A stretch of DNA of 44,115 nt from positions 1,781 through 45,895 of the forward strand of contig NZ_LIRG01000007.1 in NCBI RefSeq assembly GCF_001419695.1, in the 5' to 3' direction. This DNA comes from Streptomyces prasinopilosus (GTDB taxonomy: Bacteria; Actinomycetota; Actinomycetes; Streptomycetales; Streptomycetaceae). The stretch's first letter is position 1. Each line of letters opens with the position of its first letter. Below are positions 34,474-42,920 of the stretch, in pieces. The notes beneath the pieces are model-generated. The model did not search any database. It saw only the letters and a program-made list of their open reading frames with translations, and had not been told where the DNA came from. Both the position numbers and the translations under genes were made by a program.

Positions 34474-35181
34474 CTAACGAGCTCGTGCACGGTAGGCGGT
34501 GAGACGTCGAGCCTGAATGGTTGATCATGGTCAGGTGGTGGGGAACTCGACGCGTGCGGTGATCATCGGTAATCGGAGGATCACGGGCCTGTCGGCCGGC
34601 GTGACTGCTGAGCTTGGTCCGTTGTGGCAGGAGCGTCACCAGGCCAGGCTTGCGTCCCGGCCGCGGAAGCGGGCCGTGGGCGCGGGTGCGAAGGTCGTCA
34701 CAGACGGGGACGGCCGCGTGCTGTGGTGCAGCCCAGCTCGTCCCGCAAGCTGCGCGGACATCACCCACGCTCGCCAGTCAGGGCTGGTCAAGCTCCTGGC
34801 CGACGGACCCGCGGTGGAGATCCTCGCCGACGCCGGCTACCAGGGCCTGGGCGCCCAGACCGGCGGACGGGTGATCACACCACCACACCGCAAGTTCAAA
34901 AAGAACGCCCCGGACTGGTACGAGGAGATTCACGAACGACAGCGCAAAGCCCACTCCTCACGCCGCATCCGGGTCGAACACGGCACCGCCCACCTGAAGA
35001 ACTGGCGGGTCCTGGCCCGCCACCTCGGCCGCCGCGAGCACATGAACGACACCGTCCAGGCCGTCGCCGGACTGCTGTCTCACCAGCAGACCGCGGACCT
35101 GACATCGGCACGGCAGATGTGAACATCAAGCCCCGCCGACATCCTCGACACCTTCCTGCCTACCGTGCACGAGCTCGTTAG
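34474..35181 (+). mobile_element. IS5-type element, internally deleted, with perfect 24-bp terminal repeats
   Basis: Positions 34474-34497 and 35158-35181 are perfect inverted repeats (beginning CTAACGAGCTCGTGCACGG). The single gene, 34517-35122, has no stop or shift and encodes 201 residues: ELGPLWQERHQARLASRPRK and AVGAGAK, then directly VVTDGDGRVLWC, ILADAGYQGLG, WYEEIHERQRKAHSSRRIRVEHG and AGLLSHQQTA. Compared with the long copy at 14992-15970 about 110 codons are missing in frame at about 34690, including the helix-turn-helix and the first catalytic Asp. The protein should not transpose by itself, but the intact ends could be mobilised by a full-length relative. Confidence 0.85.
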
Positions 35182-35241
35182 GCCGTGTTTTGGAAGTGGT
35201 GCAGGATGGGGTCAACCGCGTGCCGATGGGAAGAAGCTCTC

Positions 35242-35478
35242 GTGGTTGACCCCGTGCTCAAGGTCGCCCTGCGTCACCTCCGTGCTGTGAAGTCGGAGCG
35301 GCCGACTGGCGCAGAGCCCGTCGAGTTTGCTGAATGGCGGGAGAGGATCGCTGCATCCCTGGACGCTTTGGCTCGCGTGCTCCGCTTCGAGGAGGACCGG
35401 GTCAGGGCCAGGGCGGAGGCAGCCGCGGCACGGGTTCAGGCGGACGAAATCCGGAGTCGTGGTGAGACCGTGCTCTGA
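35242..35478 (+). CDS. Small helical hypothetical protein
   Basis: 78 residues from GTG 35242, preceded by GGAAGAAG at suitable distance. The product is almost wholly helical and charged (EFAEWRERIAASLDALARVL, then EEDRVRARAEAAAARVQADEI), compatible with a coiled coil. No family is recognised with confidence. It lies between two IS5-type elements, and the first 60 bp upstream abut the repeat of the element at 34474-35181, so its original promoter may have been removed. Confidence 0.5.
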   Translation: MVDPVLKVALRHLRAVKSERPTGAEPVEFAEWRERIAASLDALARVLRFEEDRVRARAEAAAARVQADEIRSRGETVL

Positions 35479-35516
35479 ACCGAAAGTGGATCAAGGCCGT
35501 GTCATGATCATCTATT

Positions 35517-36391
35517 GTGGCTCGGGGAGATCTGTCGGACGTTCAGCGGAAGGTGCTGGAACCGTTGCTGCCGGTAGGCGTCAAGCCTGGTCGGCCGCCG
35601 GTTCACGGCAAGCGGCAGCTGATCGGCGGGATACGGTTCCGCACGCGGACGGGCATACCGTGGCGCGACCTGCCCCAGCGATATGGGCCGTGGGAGACGG
35701 TGTACAGGCTCTTTCGCCGCTGGCAGCGCGATGGCACGTGGCACCGAATCTCCGAGCAGTTGCAGGCCGGGGCGGACGCGAAGGGCCTGATCACCTGGGA
35801 CATCCCGGTGGACTCCACGATCGCCCGCGCACACCAGCACGCGACCGGCGCCCGCAAAAGGGGGATCTGCAGGTCGAGCCGCCCGGCGGAGCGTTCACCG
35901 AGTCCGCGGACCACGGTCTCGGACGCTCCCGGGCGGGCTGAGCACGAATATCCACCTGTCGGTCGAGCAGGGCCAGAAGCCGATGTCGCTGGTGATCACG
36001 GCCGGGCAGCGCGGCGACTCCCCTCAGTTCCAGGTCGTCCTGGGCCGTATCCAGGTTCCCCGGATCGGGCCGGGAAGGCCGCGCACCCGTCCGGGCAAGG
36101 TCCGCGCCGACAAGGCTTACGGCTCCCGCGCGAACCGCGCCTACCTGCGTCGACGTGGTATCCGCTGCACGATCCCGGAAAAGAAGGACCGGATTGCCAA
36201 CCGCAAGAAGCGCGGCTCGCGCGGAGGGCGACCGCCGAAGTTCGACAAGGACGATTACAAGGAACGCCACGCTGGTCGAGTGCGGGATCAACCGCCTCAA
36301 GCGCCACCGCGCGGTTGCCACGCGATACGACAAGCTCGCGGTCCGCTACGAAGCGACCGTGCTGGTCGCGGCCATCAACGAGTGGCTGTGA
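35517..36391 (+). pseudogene. IS5-family transposase with three frame changes (type C)
   Basis: From GTG 35517 the frame reads ARGDLSDVQRKVLEPLLPVG, GIRFRTRTGIPWRDLPQRYG, WETVYRLFRRWQRDGTW and the first catalytic Asp in IPVDSTIARAHQHATG. Near 35865 it shifts (GDLQVEPPGGAFTESADHGLGRSRAG), hits TGA, and resumes in another frame with LSVEQGQKPMSLVITAGQRGD, VRADKAYGSRANRAYLRRRGI and GRPPKFDKDDYK. A last shift near 36275 precedes the closing Glu block VECGINRLKRHRAVATRYDK. All parts of the protein are present but split, so the element is inactive. Clear terminal repeats were not found. Confidence 0.8.
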
Positions 36392-36579
36392 CCAGAACTT
36401 TCGAAAAACTCCCTGGCAGAAAGGCGATCCGTCCAGCGCCTCGACGAGATCCACGGGCACGTCCTGGCCCCAGCGTTCTCCAGGGCGCGCACGACCGCAC
36501 GACGGGTGGGTAGTTTCTCCGGCCCGCACCCGGGTACTGCGATGTCTCGTTCCGCCCCGTGACCACGAGGAGGCCTCCC

Positions 36580-37389
36580 ATGTCCGCTCCCACTCCCGCG
36601 ACCGGCAAGGTCGCCGTGATCACCGGCGCCGACTCCGGCATCGGCAGGGCCACCGCCGTACGGCTGGCCCACGCGGGCATGGACATCGGCATCACCTGGC
36701 ACCGCGACCACCGGGGCGCCGAGGAAACGGCCGAGGAGGTCCGGGCGCACGGGCGGCGGGCCGAGGTGGCCCCGATGGACCTCACCCGGCTGCCCGACGC
36801 CGCGGACACCGTCGACGAGCTGTGCGACCGTCTCGGCCGCATCGACGTGCTGGTCAACAACGCCGGCACAGGCACCATGACGCCCTTCCTCGACCTGGCG
36901 CTGTCCACCGTGCGTGAGGTTCTGGACGTCGATCTGGTGGGCCCGTTCCTGTGCGGGCAGAAGGCGGCGCGGCACATGATCCGGCAGGGCGGTGGTGGCC
37001 GCATCGTCAACGTGACCTCCGTCCACGAGCACCAACCCCGCGTGGGCGCCGCCCCGTACTGCGCGGCCAAGGGCGGCCTCGGGCTGCTCACTCAGGTCAT
37101 GGCACTGGAGCTCGGCGAGCACGGCATCACCGTCAACGCGGTCGCCCCCGGCGAGATCGCCACACCGATGACCGGCCAGGAGGACACCGACCCGCACGCC
37201 GAGAGCCGTCCCGGCGTCCCGCTCGGGCGGCCCGGCGACGCCCGCGAGGTCGCCGCGGTCATCGCCTTCCTCGCCGGTCCGGACGCCTCGTACGTCACCG
37301 GCGCCTCCTGGAGCGTGGACGGCGGCATGCTCCGGATGGGCCCGCAGGCCGGGTCGCATCTGACGAACGACGACTGGCGGCGCCCCTGA
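36580..37389 (+). CDS. Short-chain dehydrogenase/reductase
   Basis: 269 residues, classical SDR using NAD(P)H. ATG 36580 follows GAGGAGG; in-frame codons from 36559 are not needed. Motifs: TGADSGIG for the dinucleotide, NNAG at about residues 93-96, catalytic S147, Y160 and K164 (YCAAK), the PGEIATPM loop after strand 6, and GASWSVDGG at the C-terminal substrate region. It is similar in layout to SDRs acting on small ketones or sugars. An intact gene between IS relics, no partner gene adjacent. It may belong to the same acquired segment as the sugar locus, but that is not shown. Confidence 0.9.
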   Translation: MSAPTPATGKVAVITGADSGIGRATAVRLAHAGMDIGITWHRDHRGAEETAEEVRAHGRRAEVAPMDLTRLPDAADTVDELCDRLGRIDVLVNNAGTGTMTPFLDLALSTVREVLDVDLVGPFLCGQKAARHMIRQGGGGRIVNVTSVHEHQPRVGAAPYCAAKGGLGLLTQVMALELGEHGITVNAVAPGEIATPMTGQEDTDPHAESRPGVPLGRPGDAREVAAVIAFLAGPDASYVTGASWSVDGGMLRMGPQAGSHLTNDDWRRP

Positions 37390-37433
37390 GCGGGCGACGG
37401 ACGCGAACGCCGTGTTCACGCGGTTTGCGTTCT

Positions 37434-37613
37434 TCTGCGACATCCCACGGGTTCGTCCTGGCTTTCCTCCGGCAGCGACCATGGACGTCCCGGCCGCGGC
37501 ACTTCGGCTCCTTTGCGGCGCAGCATCGTGATCAGCTTGCGGAAGGCGCGCGGGTTCAGCCCGGTGAACGGGGCTGTCCAAGACGGCTCCGACGCCGTGA
37601 TCACTGCTGTCAC
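37434..37613 (-). pseudogene. IS5/HARBI-type transposase, amino-terminal scrap
   Basis: The minus strand gives SEPSWTAPFTGLNPRAFRKLITMLRRK and GRPWSLPEE. This is the opening of a DDE_Tnp_4-type transposase, where a helical block is followed by GRPWALPLEDR in intact relatives (recalled consensus). After that the sequence is unrelated. About 60 codons survive. Confidence 0.55.
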
Positions 37614-37733
37614 AGCAAGATCGTCGCACCATCCCGGAGCCCAGGCTTGCGGAGATCAGCACCTGCCAGTATTTCGCTGGGCGGTCCCGTCGGCGGCCGG
37701 TGCCGTGCGGCGCAGAGCCAAGGGGGGGAGCTG

Positions 37734-37845
37734 GTGCGCCCAGTGCTGTTGGTGGATGTGGACGGACCGCTGAATCCGTATGCCGCCAAGCCACACCGGC
37801 GGCCGGAGGGCTATGAGACGCGGCGCTTGCCGATAACCTCATCTG
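37734..37845 (+). pseudogene. HAD-like protein, amino-terminal fragment
   Basis: GTG 37734 has GGGGGGAG just upstream and opens RPVLLVDVDGPLNPYAAKPH, followed by RRPEGYETRRLP. The DVDGPLNP motif is the first catalytic motif of HAD-type phosphatases (DxDGxx). Similarity to a Streptomyces HAD-like family ends after ~35 codons near 37845, where the sequence leads into the neighbouring transposable element. The gene was probably cut by that insertion. Confidence 0.6.
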
Positions 37846-37947
37846 CCCTGGTCGGAGCTGGTGTGCGGGGTGTGCGGGATGTCGAGTGCGGTCGGTCGAG
37901 TCTGTGCCGTCGCGCGTCTGTCGATCAACGCGGCATGATGACCGACC

Positions 37948-39026
37948 GTGCTGCTGCGACTGGCCTACTTGGGCATGGCGAACGCGTTCGCCGTGCTGCG
38001 CCTGCTACCGATGAGCGATCGGGACAAGGACATGGAGATCCTCGCCCTGCGCCACCAACTGTCGGTGCTGGAGCGCCGACTCGGTAAGGAGAAGGTGCGC
38101 TTCAGCCCGAGTGACCGGGCTTTCCTGGCGGCGCTGCTGTACCGGCTGCCGCGGGACGTGCTGCGTAGGCTGCTGATGCGGCCGGACACGGTGCTGCGTT
38201 GGCACCGTGACCTGGTCGCCCGCCGCCACACCGCCGAGTCCAAGCCGAAGCGCCCGGGCCGGCCCCGCACCGTGCGCTCCATCCGCGCCTTGGACGGGAG
38301 AATCCCGCGTGGGGCTACCGGCGCCTCCACGGCGAGCTGCTGGTGCCGGGCGTGAAGGTCGCCGCCTCCACGGTCTGGGAGATCCTGCGGGAGGCCGGGA
38401 TCGACCCGGCGCCCGAGCGGACCTCCAGCACGTGGGCCGACTTCCTGCGCTCCCAGGCCGACGCGCTGCCGGCCTGCGACTTCTTCGAGACGGTCACCCT
38501 GACCGGGGCACGACTGTACGTGTTCGCCGTGATCGAGCACGCCGGCCGACGGATCCGGATCCTGGGCGCGACCGCGCACCCGACGGCCTCGTGGATGGCG
38601 CAGGCCACGAAGAATCTCGTCATGGACCTCGAGGACGCAGGCCTGCGGGTGCGGTTCCTGATCCGGGACCGGGACGGGAAGTTCCCCGCCCTGTTCGACG
38701 CGGTCCTTGCCGATGCGGGGATCGAGGTCGTGCTCAGCGGTGTCCGGACGCCGCGGATGAATGCGGTCATGGAACGCTGGGTGCAGACCTGTAGGCGCGA
38801 GCTGCTGGACCGGACCTTGATCTGGGATCAGCGGCATCTGCTCCACGCCCTGCGGGAATTCGAGCGTTTCTACAATGTGCACCGACCCCATCAGGGCATC
38901 GCGAACGCCCGCCCGTTGAACCCGTTGCCTCCGCCGATCGTCGATCCGGACCAGATCGCCTGCCTCGAGGTACGACGACGCGATCGCCTCGGCGGCCTGC
39001 TCCACGCGTACGAGCATGCCGCCTGA
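37948..39026 (+). pseudogene. Integrase-core (rve, DDE) transposase, split by a small deletion
   Basis: Frame 1 from GTG 37948 reads LRLAYLGMANAFAVLRLLPM, DMEILALRHQLSVLERRLG and PDTVLRWHRDLVARRH, ending in PGRPRTVRSIRAL. The reading then continues in another frame from about 38300: ENPAWGYRRLHGELLVPGVK, ASTVWEILREAGIDPAP, then the rve core with first Asp in ALPACDFFETVTLTG, second in LIRDRDGKFPALFD, Glu in MNAVMERWVQTCRREL and a terminal RRRDRLGGLLHAYEHAA. Relative to intact relatives, a few codons (about VLRLxR) are deleted near 38294, causing the shift. All DDE residues are present. Confidence 0.8.
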
Positions 39027-39213
39027 CCTGCCAGGACGAGGATTTCGGCAAGGGCAGCCTCATGCGCACACGCAACGTAAGCGTGTGGTCACTTTCCAGG
39101 CGAGCGGGCACGTACCCCTCGGGGCGGACGGCACCCTGTCAGCGGAGCACCGGTGGTGCGATGCTGGAGACAGCAGCGATCTCCTGTCGGTCCGTGGGGT
39201 GAGGAGTTCCGCC

Positions 39214-40578
39214 GTGTTGCGTGTCGCCGTCGTAGGTTCCGGACCGAGCGGGTGCTACACCGCACAGAGTCTGGTCCAGCAGGATGCCCAGGTGCGCGTC
39301 GACGTCCTGGACCGACTGCCGTGCCCGTACGGGCTGGTCCGCTACGGCGTGGCACCGGACCACGAGAAGATCAAGTCGCTGCAGAACAACCTCCGCGCGG
39401 TCTTGGAGCACGAGCGGGTGCGCTTCCTCGGCGGGGTGGCGGTCGGCCCCTCAGGAGTGTCGGTCGCCCGGCTGCGGGAGTTGTACCACGCGGTGGTGTA
39501 CTGCGTGGGCGCCGCCACCGACCGACGGCTGGGCATCCCCGGTGAGGACCTGCCGGGGAGCTGGTCGGCGACCGAGTTCGTGTCCTGGTACAGCGCCCAC
39601 CCGGACTTCCCCGGGCAGGGAGGCACCCCCACCGACGACGGGTTCCTGCGCGGGGTCAGGTCGGCCGTGGTCATCGGCGTGGGGAACGTCGCCGTGGACG
39701 TCACACGGATGCTGGCCCGGGGGGTGCCGGAGCTGAGCCCGACCGATGTGCCGCACGCCGCCCTGACCGCGCTCGGGGTGAGCCGGGTGACGGACATCGC
39801 CATGGTGGGCCGGCGCGGTCCGTCCCAGGCCCGCTTCACCACCAAGGAACTGCGCGAGCTGGGCATCCTGCCGGACACCGGGATCGCCGTGGACCGGGCC
39901 GAGTTGGCGCAGGATCCGGCCTACGCCGATCCCTCCGGGCTGCCCGCCCCGCAGCGCCGCAACGTGGAGGTGCTGCGCGGCTGGGCCGAGACCCCCGCAC
40001 CGAGTGCCCGGCGGCGGATCCAGCTGCGTTTCTTTCTCCGCCCGGTCGAACTGCTCGCCCGGGACGGCCGCGTGGGCGCGGTGCGCTTCGAGCGGACGGT
40101 GCCGGACGGGCACGGTGGCGTGACGGGCACGGGAGCGTACGAGGACATCGAGGCGCAACTGGTGCTGCGTTCGGTGGGGTACCGCGGAGTGGCGCTGGAG
40201 GGTCTGCCGTTCGACGCCTCGGGCGGCACGGTGCCACATCTGGCCGGGCGGGTGCTGCGGGAGGGTGCCGTGGCGCCGGGCGAGTACGTGGCGGGCTGGA
40301 TCAAGCGGGGCCCGACGGGTGTCATCGGTACGAACCGGCCGTGCGCCAAGGAGACGGTGGCCTCCCTGCTGGCGGACACGGCCGCGCTGGTCCGCCGGGA
40401 CGTGCCCGGGGATCCGCTGGTGGCGCTGCGTACCGAGGGGATCGAGCCGGTCGAGTGGGCCGGGTGGCGGGCGATCGAACGGGCCGAGGCGGAACTCGGC
40501 GCCTCGCTGGGCCGGAACGTGGTCAAGCTGCCCGACTGGGCCTCGCTGCTCGATGCGGCGCGGAGGACGCGAGCGTAG
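39214..40578 (+). CDS. fprA: Ferredoxin-NADP+ reductase, adrenodoxin-reductase type (FprA-like)
   Basis: 454 residues, equal to the FprA family length. GTG 39214 is chosen since GAGGAG lies 7 nt upstream and the FAD-binding strand begins at once (LRVAVVGSGPSGCYTAQSL). Motifs: LPCPYGLVRYGVAPDHEKIKSL, the NADP-site motif VVIGVGNVAVDVTRMLAR, GRRGPSQARFTTKELREL, LRSVGYRGVALEGLPFD and the late GWIKRGPTGVIGTNRPCAKET. It transfers electrons between NADPH and ferredoxin, often to cytochrome P450s. No P450 or ferredoxin gene is adjacent. One polymorphism from the family: the dinucleotide Gly-rich loop is intact, so activity is expected. IS relics border it on both sides. Confidence 0.93.
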   Translation: MLRVAVVGSGPSGCYTAQSLVQQDAQVRVDVLDRLPCPYGLVRYGVAPDHEKIKSLQNNLRAVLEHERVRFLGGVAVGPSGVSVARLRELYHAVVYCVGAATDRRLGIPGEDLPGSWSATEFVSWYSAHPDFPGQGGTPTDDGFLRGVRSAVVIGVGNVAVDVTRMLARGVPELSPTDVPHAALTALGVSRVTDIAMVGRRGPSQARFTTKELRELGILPDTGIAVDRAELAQDPAYADPSGLPAPQRRNVEVLRGWAETPAPSARRRIQLRFFLRPVELLARDGRVGAVRFERTVPDGHGGVTGTGAYEDIEAQLVLRSVGYRGVALEGLPFDASGGTVPHLAGRVLREGAVAPGEYVAGWIKRGPTGVIGTNRPCAKETVASLLADTAALVRRDVPGDPLVALRTEGIEPVEWAGWRAIERAEAELGASLGRNVVKLPDWASLLDAARRTRA

Positions 40579-40760
40579 CGGCTCGGCGGGCGCCGCCACC
40601 TGGCCGACCCCCAAGGACGGCCAGGGCTCGCGGCCCCCGCGGAACATCCCGATTGTCCGGAACAGCGACAAGCCGCCGTCTCAGGTACCGCCCACACGCG
40701 CGCGTACCTCCCCGGTCAGCTCCCGCTGATAGTCGGCGTACGCGGCCCGCAGTGCGTCAG

Positions 40761-41618
40761 GCGTTGTCACGTTGGCTGACCGGCCTGGGATGATCTTGGA
40801 GTTGGTCGTGCCGGGGAGGGGGTCGTTCGTGTCGTCCGCGCCGCCGTCGTACAAGGGCCACCGGTACCCGGTGGAGATCATCTCCCACTGCGTGTGGCTG
40901 TACTTCCGCTTCCCGCTGTCGTTCCGTGAGGTGGAGGAGTTGATGCTCGAGCGCGGTGTGCTCGTCTCGTACGAGACGGTCCGGCGCTGGTGCGCGAAGT
41001 TCGGGCAGGCCTATGCCGACGGCCTGCGCCCGAGGCGGCCCCGGCCCGGGGATAGATGGCACCTGGACGAGGTCTTCATCAAGATCAATGGAGATCAGAA
41101 GTACCTGTGGCGGGCCGTCGACCAGGACGGCACCGTGCCCGGCATCCTGGTCCAGTCCCGCCGGGACACGGCGCGGCCCGGCGTTTCTTCCGGCGCCTGC
41201 TGAAGACGACCCGCACGGTGCCGCGGGTGATCGTCACTGACAAGCTCCGCTCCTACGGCGCCGCCCACCGCCAGGTGATGCCCTCCGTGGAGCACCGCTC
41301 CCACAAAGGCCTGAACAACCGGGCAGAGAACAGCCACCAGCCCACCCGGCAGCGCGAACGCGCGATGAAGGGCTTCCGCAGTGTCGGCGCAGCCCAGCGG
41401 TTCCTGTCCGCGTTCCGCGGCATCTCACCCCACTTCCGGCCCCGCCGCCACCTGATGACCGTCTCCGGCCACCGGGCCGAGATGGCCCTCCGCTTCGCGA
41501 TCTGGGACCAGATCACCGGCGCCGCCGGCCGGCCCACCACGGCCTGAGCACAAGCCCGGGCCGCCGGCCACCACGCCCCGACGCGCCATCAGACAGTCAC
41601 CCAACAACGTGACAACGC
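40761..41618 (+). mobile_element. IS6-family element copy 5, complete ends, single-base frameshift
   Basis: Perfect 14-bp inverted repeats GCGTTGTCACGTTG (40761-40774) and its complement (41605-41618) bound an 858-bp element. The transposase starts at GTG 40829 after GGGGAGGGGG and reads PPSYKGHRYPVEIISHCVW, FREVEELMLERGVLVSYETV, GDRWHLDEVFIKINGDQKYL and QSRRDTA. A missing C near 41169 (GGCGCGGCC versus GGCCGCGGCC in copy 4) shifts the frame. The rest follows in the next frame: RRFFRRLLKTTRTVPRVIVT, SVEHRSHKGLNNRAENSHQP and LRFAIWDQITG, stop at 41547. The best-preserved copy. No matching 8-bp target duplication is seen at its flanks. Confidence 0.9.
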
Positions 41619-41690
41619 CCTGTCGAGGGTACAGCGTGACGTCAGCCGTCCAGCCCTCGTTGAACCGGCTGGTCAACGAAGTGCACCGCA

Positions 41691-41726
41691 AGACCCCGGC
41701 CGCCTGCCATGGCAAGGCCGGGGTCT
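41691..41726. terminator. Long perfect hairpin in the intergenic region
   Basis: AGACCCCGGCC (41691-41701) pairs perfectly with GGCCGGGGTCT (41716-41726) across a 14-nt loop. The stem looks like a bidirectional terminator that is now separated from its gene by the IS6 insertion 73 bp to the left. Confidence 0.55.
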
Positions 41727-42120
41727 CGTGCCACCGGACGCGGCGCCGCGAGCAGTAGCTGCTACAAACCCGGCGCCGCAACACACAGCTGTTCATCGGC
41801 CGAGCCCGGCGGCGCCTCAGCCGAATCACGTAGCAGGATAGGGCCGCGAGAAGACCCGGCGGACATAGCCCTCAGCCGACGCAGCGCTTCAGCGTGGCCA
41901 CGGCGCCGTCGTCGCCGGTGAGCACAGCGGCCGTCAGCACGGTCACCAGGAGCACCGGGAGCAATGGCAGCAGCCGCAGGATGATGAGGGTTGGGCGCGG
42001 GAGCCACCTGGGGACGCCGAGCGCCCGTGACCGGCGCGGAGGATCTACTTGTCTGGTTGCCGGGTGCGATGCCGGTCATCTGGACCTGCCTTGCTCATGA
42101 GCCGACGGTAGGTTCCATTT

Positions 42121-42175
42121 CTCAGGTGTCCGTAAGAGCGCGGTACCCAGCGACGCTCTAATCCTGGCCTCAGGT
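42121..42175 (+). promoter_or_regulatory. CTCAGGT direct repeats upstream of the response regulator
   Basis: Two CTCAGGT heptamers at 42121-42127 and 42169-42175 lie 48 bp apart, start to start, and end 52 bp before the response regulator start. Direct repeats with a CTCAGG core occur upstream of autoregulated OmpR-type regulators in actinobacteria (recalled knowledge), so autoregulation is a reasonable but unproved reading. Confidence 0.3.
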
Positions 42176-42227
42176 TGATCGGGGACAATGAGCGGCAAAA
42201 ACATCGACTGGAAGGGGGCGGGCCGGC

Positions 42228-42920
42228 GTGCGGATCATGATCGCGGATGATGAAGCGGCCATCCGTGAGTCGCTGGAGCGGGTGCTCCAGGTCGAGGGTT
42301 ACGACACCAGCACCGTCGCCAACGGTTTCGCCGTGCTCGACGGGGTCGGCGGGGCCGACGGCGACACGCTGGATCTGCTGATCCTCGACGTGATGATGCC
42401 CCGCCTCGGCGGGTTGGAGACCTGCCGGCGGTTGCGGGCCGCGGGTCAGGATCTGCCGGTGCTGATGCTGACCGCCCGTGACCAGGTCTCCGACCGGGTC
42501 ACGGGGCTGGACGCGGGCGCCGACGACTACCTGCCCAAGCCGTTCGCCACCGAGGAGCTGCTGGCCCGGGTGCGGGCCCTGCTGCGCCGGCGCACGCCGA
42601 CCGACGGGGAGTCGCAGATCCTGTCGTTCGCCGACGTCCGGCTCGATCCCGACAGGTTCGAGGCGTGGCGGGGCGGGCGGCCGCTGCGCCTGACCCGGAC
42701 CGAGTTCTCCCTCCTGCAGGTCCTCATGAGCAACGCGACCCGGGTCCTGACCCGCGACGCGCTGTTCGAGGCGATCTGGGGCTTCGACATGAGCGCCACC
42801 GCCAACAACCTCCAGGTGTATGTGAGCTACCTGCGCCGCAAGATGGAGGCCGAGGGTGAGCCGCGATTGATCTACACGCTGCGCGGCCTGGGTTACGTGC
42901 TGCGGGAGACTCCTCCGTGA
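42228..42920 (+). CDS. OmpR-family response regulator
   Basis: 230 residues from GTG 42228 with a GAAGGGGG ribosome site. The receiver domain (1-120) has the acidic pair DDE at the start, the phospho-acceptor D54 ([13 protein letters not shown]), T of MLTARD and K of LPKPF. The winged-helix DNA-binding domain follows from about 130 ([63 protein letters not shown] and [12 protein letters not shown]). It is most similar in layout to MprA/TcrX-type regulators. Its stop overlaps the kinase start by 4 bp. Signal and targets are unknown. Confidence 0.95.
   Translation: MRIMIADDEAAIRESLERVLQVEGYDTSTVANGFAVLDGVGGADGDTLDLLILDVMMPRLGGLETCRRLRAAGQDLPVLMLTARDQVSDRVTGLDAGADDYLPKPFATEELLARVRALLRRRTPTDGESQILSFADVRLDPDRFEAWRGGRPLRLTRTEFSLLQVLMSNATRVLTRDALFEAIWGFDMSATANNLQVYVSYLRRKMEAEGEPRLIYTLRGLGYVLRETPP

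Larger units (their letters stand above)
41619..42227. other. Intergenic region before the two-component genes
   Basis: About 610 bp without a supported gene. It contains a large hairpin (41691-41726), a hydrophobic minus-strand stretch near 41881-42010 with no usable start, and two copies of CTCAGGT at 42121 and 42169 upstream of the response regulator. Confidence 0.5.

Noticed and set aside
13724-41547. Programmed frameshifting in the IS6 copies
   Set aside because: The frame changes lie at different positions in each copy (near 14179, 22610 and 41169) without a shared slippery sequence, and IS6 transposases are normally single frames; decay explains them better.
41691-41726. tRNA 3' end or attachment site
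   Set aside because: No cloverleaf, anticodon arm or integrase gene accompanies the hairpin.
41881-42010. Small hydrophobic protein on the minus strand
   Set aside because: A membrane-like stretch is readable but is preceded by a stop without any ATG, GTG or TTG at a suitable distance with a ribosome site.
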